Shown in pieces: positions 5,079-7,542 of a stretch of 7,542 nucleotides of DNA. Within the stretch, counting starts at the first letter, position 1. The number at the start of each line of letters is the position of its first letter. The notes under the pieces were generated by a model. That model made no database searches and was not told where the DNA came from. It saw only the letters and a program-made list of their open reading frames with translations. Position numbers and translations under genes: made by a program. The stretch covers positions 1-7,542 of the forward strand of contig JAFYPS010000169.1 in NCBI GenBank assembly GCA_017547395.1, in the 5' to 3' direction. Source of the stretch: Clostridia bacterium. GTDB taxonomy: Bacteria > Bacillota_A > Clostridia > Oscillospirales > CAG-272.

Positions 5079-7478
5079 ATGAAGAGATTTTTTCGCGTAA
5101 CTGCGTTGGTTCTTGCGCTTATACTTGCCTGCACTTCGTTTGCGGGATGCTTCGGTGCAAAGAAAAAGGGACCCGAAAAGCAGATAGTTGACAAGGTTTA
5201 CAAGTATAATACGGTAGAACTTGTATCTATCGAAGAGCCAAACTATGAAAACCCCGAGGATTTTGCGGGAACAAGTTACATAGGCCACACAAGCTTTGAT
5301 TCGTCCGGATACGTTTATACTCTTCAGGAGGTTGACAAGGATTATCGCTCTGTTGCACTTACCGCCTATATCGGTGATGCAAACAGTGAGGAAACCGTTA
5401 CAATTCCGCTTGAGGTTTATGATGACGATAACGGATATCGCTACATTCAGAATGTAAATCGCATCCCGGGCGGAGTTCTTGTATGCGCATTTGAGAATAA
5501 GACTGTCGACGCGGAAAACGGAGTTTACAGCAGCAGCTATCTTGCCGAGATATACGGTGAGGACGGTGCAAAGCGCAGCAGCATAGATTTTAAAAAGGCA
5601 CTTTCGCTCGGTGATGATCAGAATCAGTATTTCAGCATAAATCAGCTTGCTTATGTGGGCGGTGACGTTTTTGTAACCGCTTATTGCGAGGACGACAGAT
5701 ATCAGAACAAGATTCTTCGCTTTGCTCTTGACGGCACGCTTAAAGAAACTATAAGCATTCTTCCCGACGGTACCGAGGGCTACATAAACAGTCTTCAGGC
5801 ACTTGGCGATAATAAACTGTGCATTCCTTATGAAACTTACGGGCAGGAGTTCAAGCAGGCGATGCTTATACTCGACCTGCTTACAGGTGAGAGAAAAGAG
5901 ATTGACACCGGCAACAATCACGAGGTAGCGTACCGCTCGTTTGTCGGTGAGGACGGAAATCTTTACTATTCAAACGAAGAAGGCATTTATTTGTTCGATA
6001 CCGCCACGGGCGAGGGTAACAAGGTTGTCGACTTTATCAATTCCGACTATATTTACAAGTACGGAAGATTTTATGCAGTTGATTCCGAGCATTTTCTTAC
6101 CCTTGGCGAGAACTACGAAGACGGAACATCAACTCTTTTGCTTACCACCTTTGAAAAGGTGCCCGAGGAAGAGCTTGTTCCTAAATATCTTATAAAGGTA
6201 GCCTCCGCAGGCGGTGCATACAACTTCCGTGAGCAGATAATCGAGTTCAATCTTGCATCCGAAGAGTACAGAATTCAGTACGTGGACTATTCACAGTATA
6301 ATACCGAAGATGACTGGGAGGCGGGCAAGACAAAACTCAACAACGATATCATAGCTGGCAACATTCCCGACGTGCTTATTACCGATCAGGAGTTCTCCGC
6401 GGCAAAGTATGCAAATAAGGGACTTTTTGCAGACCTTTACACCTTTATGGATAAGGATGCGACTCTTTCCCGCGACAAATTCCTTGGCAACATCCTTTCA
6501 GCCTGCGAAACAAACGGCAAGCTTTATGAGATTCCCACCAGCATTTATCTTATGGGACTTATGGGAATTAAAGACACCATATCCGAATTCAAGGGACTCA
6601 CAATGCGACAGTTTGCAGACAAAGTAAAGGCTCTTCCCGAAGGGGTAAGCTTCTTCCGTGAGGGAGATTCGTCAAGAAACAGTTTGCTTGAGTTGTTTTT
6701 CTTCGTGAACTACGTTAATTACGTAAACCCCACAACCGGTCTTTGCTCTCTTAACAATGATGATTTCAAGGCTATGCTTGAGTGGCTTTCCACTCAGCCT
6801 GAAAAGTCGAGATGGGAGATGGATGATTTCGATTACGATACCTTTGACTATGAGGCGTATGAGAATATGTTCAAAGAGGGAAAGGCTATCGCTGAGCAAT
6901 GCTCCATTGATAATTTCGATTCTTTCGCAAACTACGCGTATAGCTTTGGCGATTCTCCGGTTGACTTTGTGGGAATACCTTCGCCCGACGGCGACGGAAT
7001 AGTGTTCACCGCGACAAACCTCAAGTTCCTCGTCAGTGCCAAGGGCAATTTCCCAGAGCAGGCGTGGGAGTTTGTAAAGGTGTTCTTCACCGACGACAAT
7101 CAGCGTGAGCTTGGATGGGGCTTCCCCGTAACCAAGAGCGCACTCGACCTTGAAAAGCAGGAAGCGCTTGACAGAATCGCAGAGCGCGAAAAGCGCGAGG
7201 AAGAGGATTCCGGCGTGGCGATTCTGCCCGAATACGGTGTTGGCGGCGGAATGATCGGAATGCCTAATCCGATGGGACGCAGATATACCACACGCGAAGA
7301 GGTTGAAACGATTTACGGTTATGTAACAAACGTAAAGAAGCAGCTTCGCTATGACGACAGTATACTTGACATCATCAAGGAAGAAGCCTCCGAATATTTC
7401 GGCGGCAAGAAGAGCCTTGACGACGTTGCGGTGCAGGCAGAAAGCCGCGTAAACATCAAACTCGGCGAACAGTATTGA
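5079..7478 (+). CDS. Lipoprotein: N-terminal beta-propeller fused to sugar-type solute-binding protein
   Basis: The 799-residue protein is nearly twice the usual 400-450 of family-1 sugar binding proteins. A signal peptide (MKRFFRV, then a hydrophobic run to about 22) ends in FAGC, so lipid attachment is most likely at C24; C18 is an alternative. Residues about 65-361 show six repeated units. Each has a 'DG/GG-x-hydrophobic-Tyr/Val' strand (near 73, 130, 194, 243, 291 and 337) followed by a strand pair such as LRFALDGTLKETI or LFDTATGEGNKVVDF, which suggests a six-bladed propeller. From about 369 the binding-protein fold begins: LIKVASAGGAYNFREQII, IPDVLITD (429-436), GKLYEIPTSIY (480-490), NLKFLVSAKGNFPEQAWEFVKVFF (split across 647-670). 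The family-typical C-terminus is EEASEYFGGKKSLDDVA. It should deliver ligand to the two permeases encoded first in the operon. The ligand is unknown; the propeller may bind a polymer, cell wall or the adaptor. It is the last gene, closed by the terminator. Confidence 0.9.
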   Translation: MKRFFRVTALVLALILACTSFAGCFGAKKKGPEKQIVDKVYKYNTVELVSIEEPNYENPEDFAGTSYIGHTSFDSSGYVYTLQEVDKDYRSVALTAYIGDANSEETVTIPLEVYDDDNGYRYIQNVNRIPGGVLVCAFENKTVDAENGVYSSSYLAEIYGEDGAKRSSIDFKKALSLGDDQNQYFSINQLAYVGGDVFVTAYCEDDRYQNKILRFALDGTLKETISILPDGTEGYINSLQALGDNKLCIPYETYGQEFKQAMLILDLLTGERKEIDTGNNHEVAYRSFVGEDGNLYYSNEEGIYLFDTATGEGNKVVDFINSDYIYKYGRFYAVDSEHFLTLGENYEDGTSTLLLTTFEKVPEEELVPKYLIKVASAGGAYNFREQIIEFNLASEEYRIQYVDYSQYNTEDDWEAGKTKLNNDIIAGNIPDVLITDQEFSAAKYANKGLFADLYTFMDKDATLSRDKFLGNILSACETNGKLYEIPTSIYLMGLMGIKDTISEFKGLTMRQFADKVKALPEGVSFFREGDSSRNSLLELFFFVNYVNYVNPTTGLCSLNNDDFKAMLEWLSTQPEKSRWEMDDFDYDTFDYEAYENMFKEGKAIAEQCSIDNFDSFANYAYSFGDSPVDFVGIPSPDGDGIVFTATNLKFLVSAKGNFPEQAWEFVKVFFTDDNQRELGWGFPVTKSALDLEKQEALDRIAEREKREEEDSGVAILPEYGVGGGMIGMPNPMGRRYTTREEVETIYGYVTNVKKQLRYDDSILDIIKEEASEYFGGKKSLDDVAVQAESRVNIKLGEQY

Positions 7479-7480
7479 TA

Positions 7481-7511
7481 AAAAAAGACACGGCAATGCC
7501 GTGTCTTTTTT
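7481..7511. terminator. Intrinsic terminator, symmetrical and probably bidirectional
   Basis: GACACGGC (7487-7494) and GCCGTGTC (7498-7505) pair perfectly around a 3-nt AAT loop. The flanking A6 (7481-7486) and T6 (7506-7511) extend the stem to 14 bp. The T-run follows the GC-rich stem on the + strand, and the A-run supplies the same on the - strand, so it can stop transcription from both sides. It begins 2 nt after the stop codon of the binding-protein gene. Confidence 0.93.
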
Positions 7512-7542
7512 ATTGGTTCTGTAAAATATCCGTAATGCCGCC
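7510..7542 (-). CDS. Possible 3' end of a convergent gene (partial, tentative)
   Basis: Read on the minus strand from the window edge, the codons give GGITDILQNQ and then a TAA stop (complement of 7510-7512) that touches the terminator's T-run. A convergent gene ending exactly at a bidirectional terminator is a common arrangement. The stretch is only ten codons and the other two minus-strand frames are also open here, so this is weak evidence. No product can be assigned. Confidence 0.25.
   Translation of the reverse strand, partial: GGITDILQNQ

Noticed and set aside
5064..5921. Long minus-strand open frame (285 codons) opposite the binding-protein gene
   Set aside because: It lies fully within the antisense of a gene with signal peptide, strong ribosome site and recognisable domains. 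Its translation shows no domain, and the openness follows from the rarity of codons such as TTA, CTA and TCA in the real gene.
6672..7496. Minus-strand open frame (274 codons) opposite the 3' half of the binding-protein gene
   Set aside because: Its start lies inside the terminator hairpin and it has no ribosome site or recognisable domain; it mirrors the conserved solute-binding domain.

Overview
The window looks like one complete transcription unit from a Gram-positive (Bacillota/Clostridia-like) bacterium. This rests on strong Shine-Dalgarno sites, a lipoprotein-type solute-binding protein, a maltose-type permease pair with no ATPase beside it, moderate GC and a strong preference for CTT leucine codons. 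A gut Oscillospiraceae/Ruminococcaceae-type organism is my best guess by style. No marker gene fixes the taxon.

Layout. Positions 1-121 hold an AT-rich promoter region: a near-consensus vegetative promoter (TTGACG, 17 bp, TGATATAAT) and three short dyads that could be operators. Five tightly packed genes follow on the + strand: (1) 122-1009, MalF/UgpA-type sugar ABC permease; (2) 1006-1917, MalG/UgpE-type permease with a 4-nt overlap; (3) 1932-4064, a 710-residue membrane-fusion/periplasmic-adaptor-like protein with a very long coiled-coil hairpin; (4) 4072-5067, a two-helix membrane protein whose outer domain resembles the MacB periplasmic core domain but lacks the FtsX helix bundle; (5) 5079-7478, a 799-residue lipoprotein joining a predicted N-terminal beta-propeller to a sugar-type solute-binding domain. 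A perfect 14-bp hairpin terminator (7481-7511) closes the unit. The last bases may be the 3' end of a convergent gene.

How the genes may work together. Genes 1, 2 and 5 supply the permeases and binding protein of a CUT1-type carbohydrate importer. The ATPase must come from elsewhere, as is common in Bacillota that use a shared MsmX/MsmK-type ATPase. Genes 3 and 4 resemble parts of a MacA/MacB-type (YknX-like) export or mechanotransmission machine, yet they sit between the importer permeases and the binding protein and have neither their own ATPase nor an FtsX-type core. The spacing, the single promoter and the single terminator suggest all five act as one envelope complex, perhaps an importer with a long extracellular tether or capture arm for an oligo- or polysaccharide. 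That joint function is inference. It is the most unusual thing in the window.
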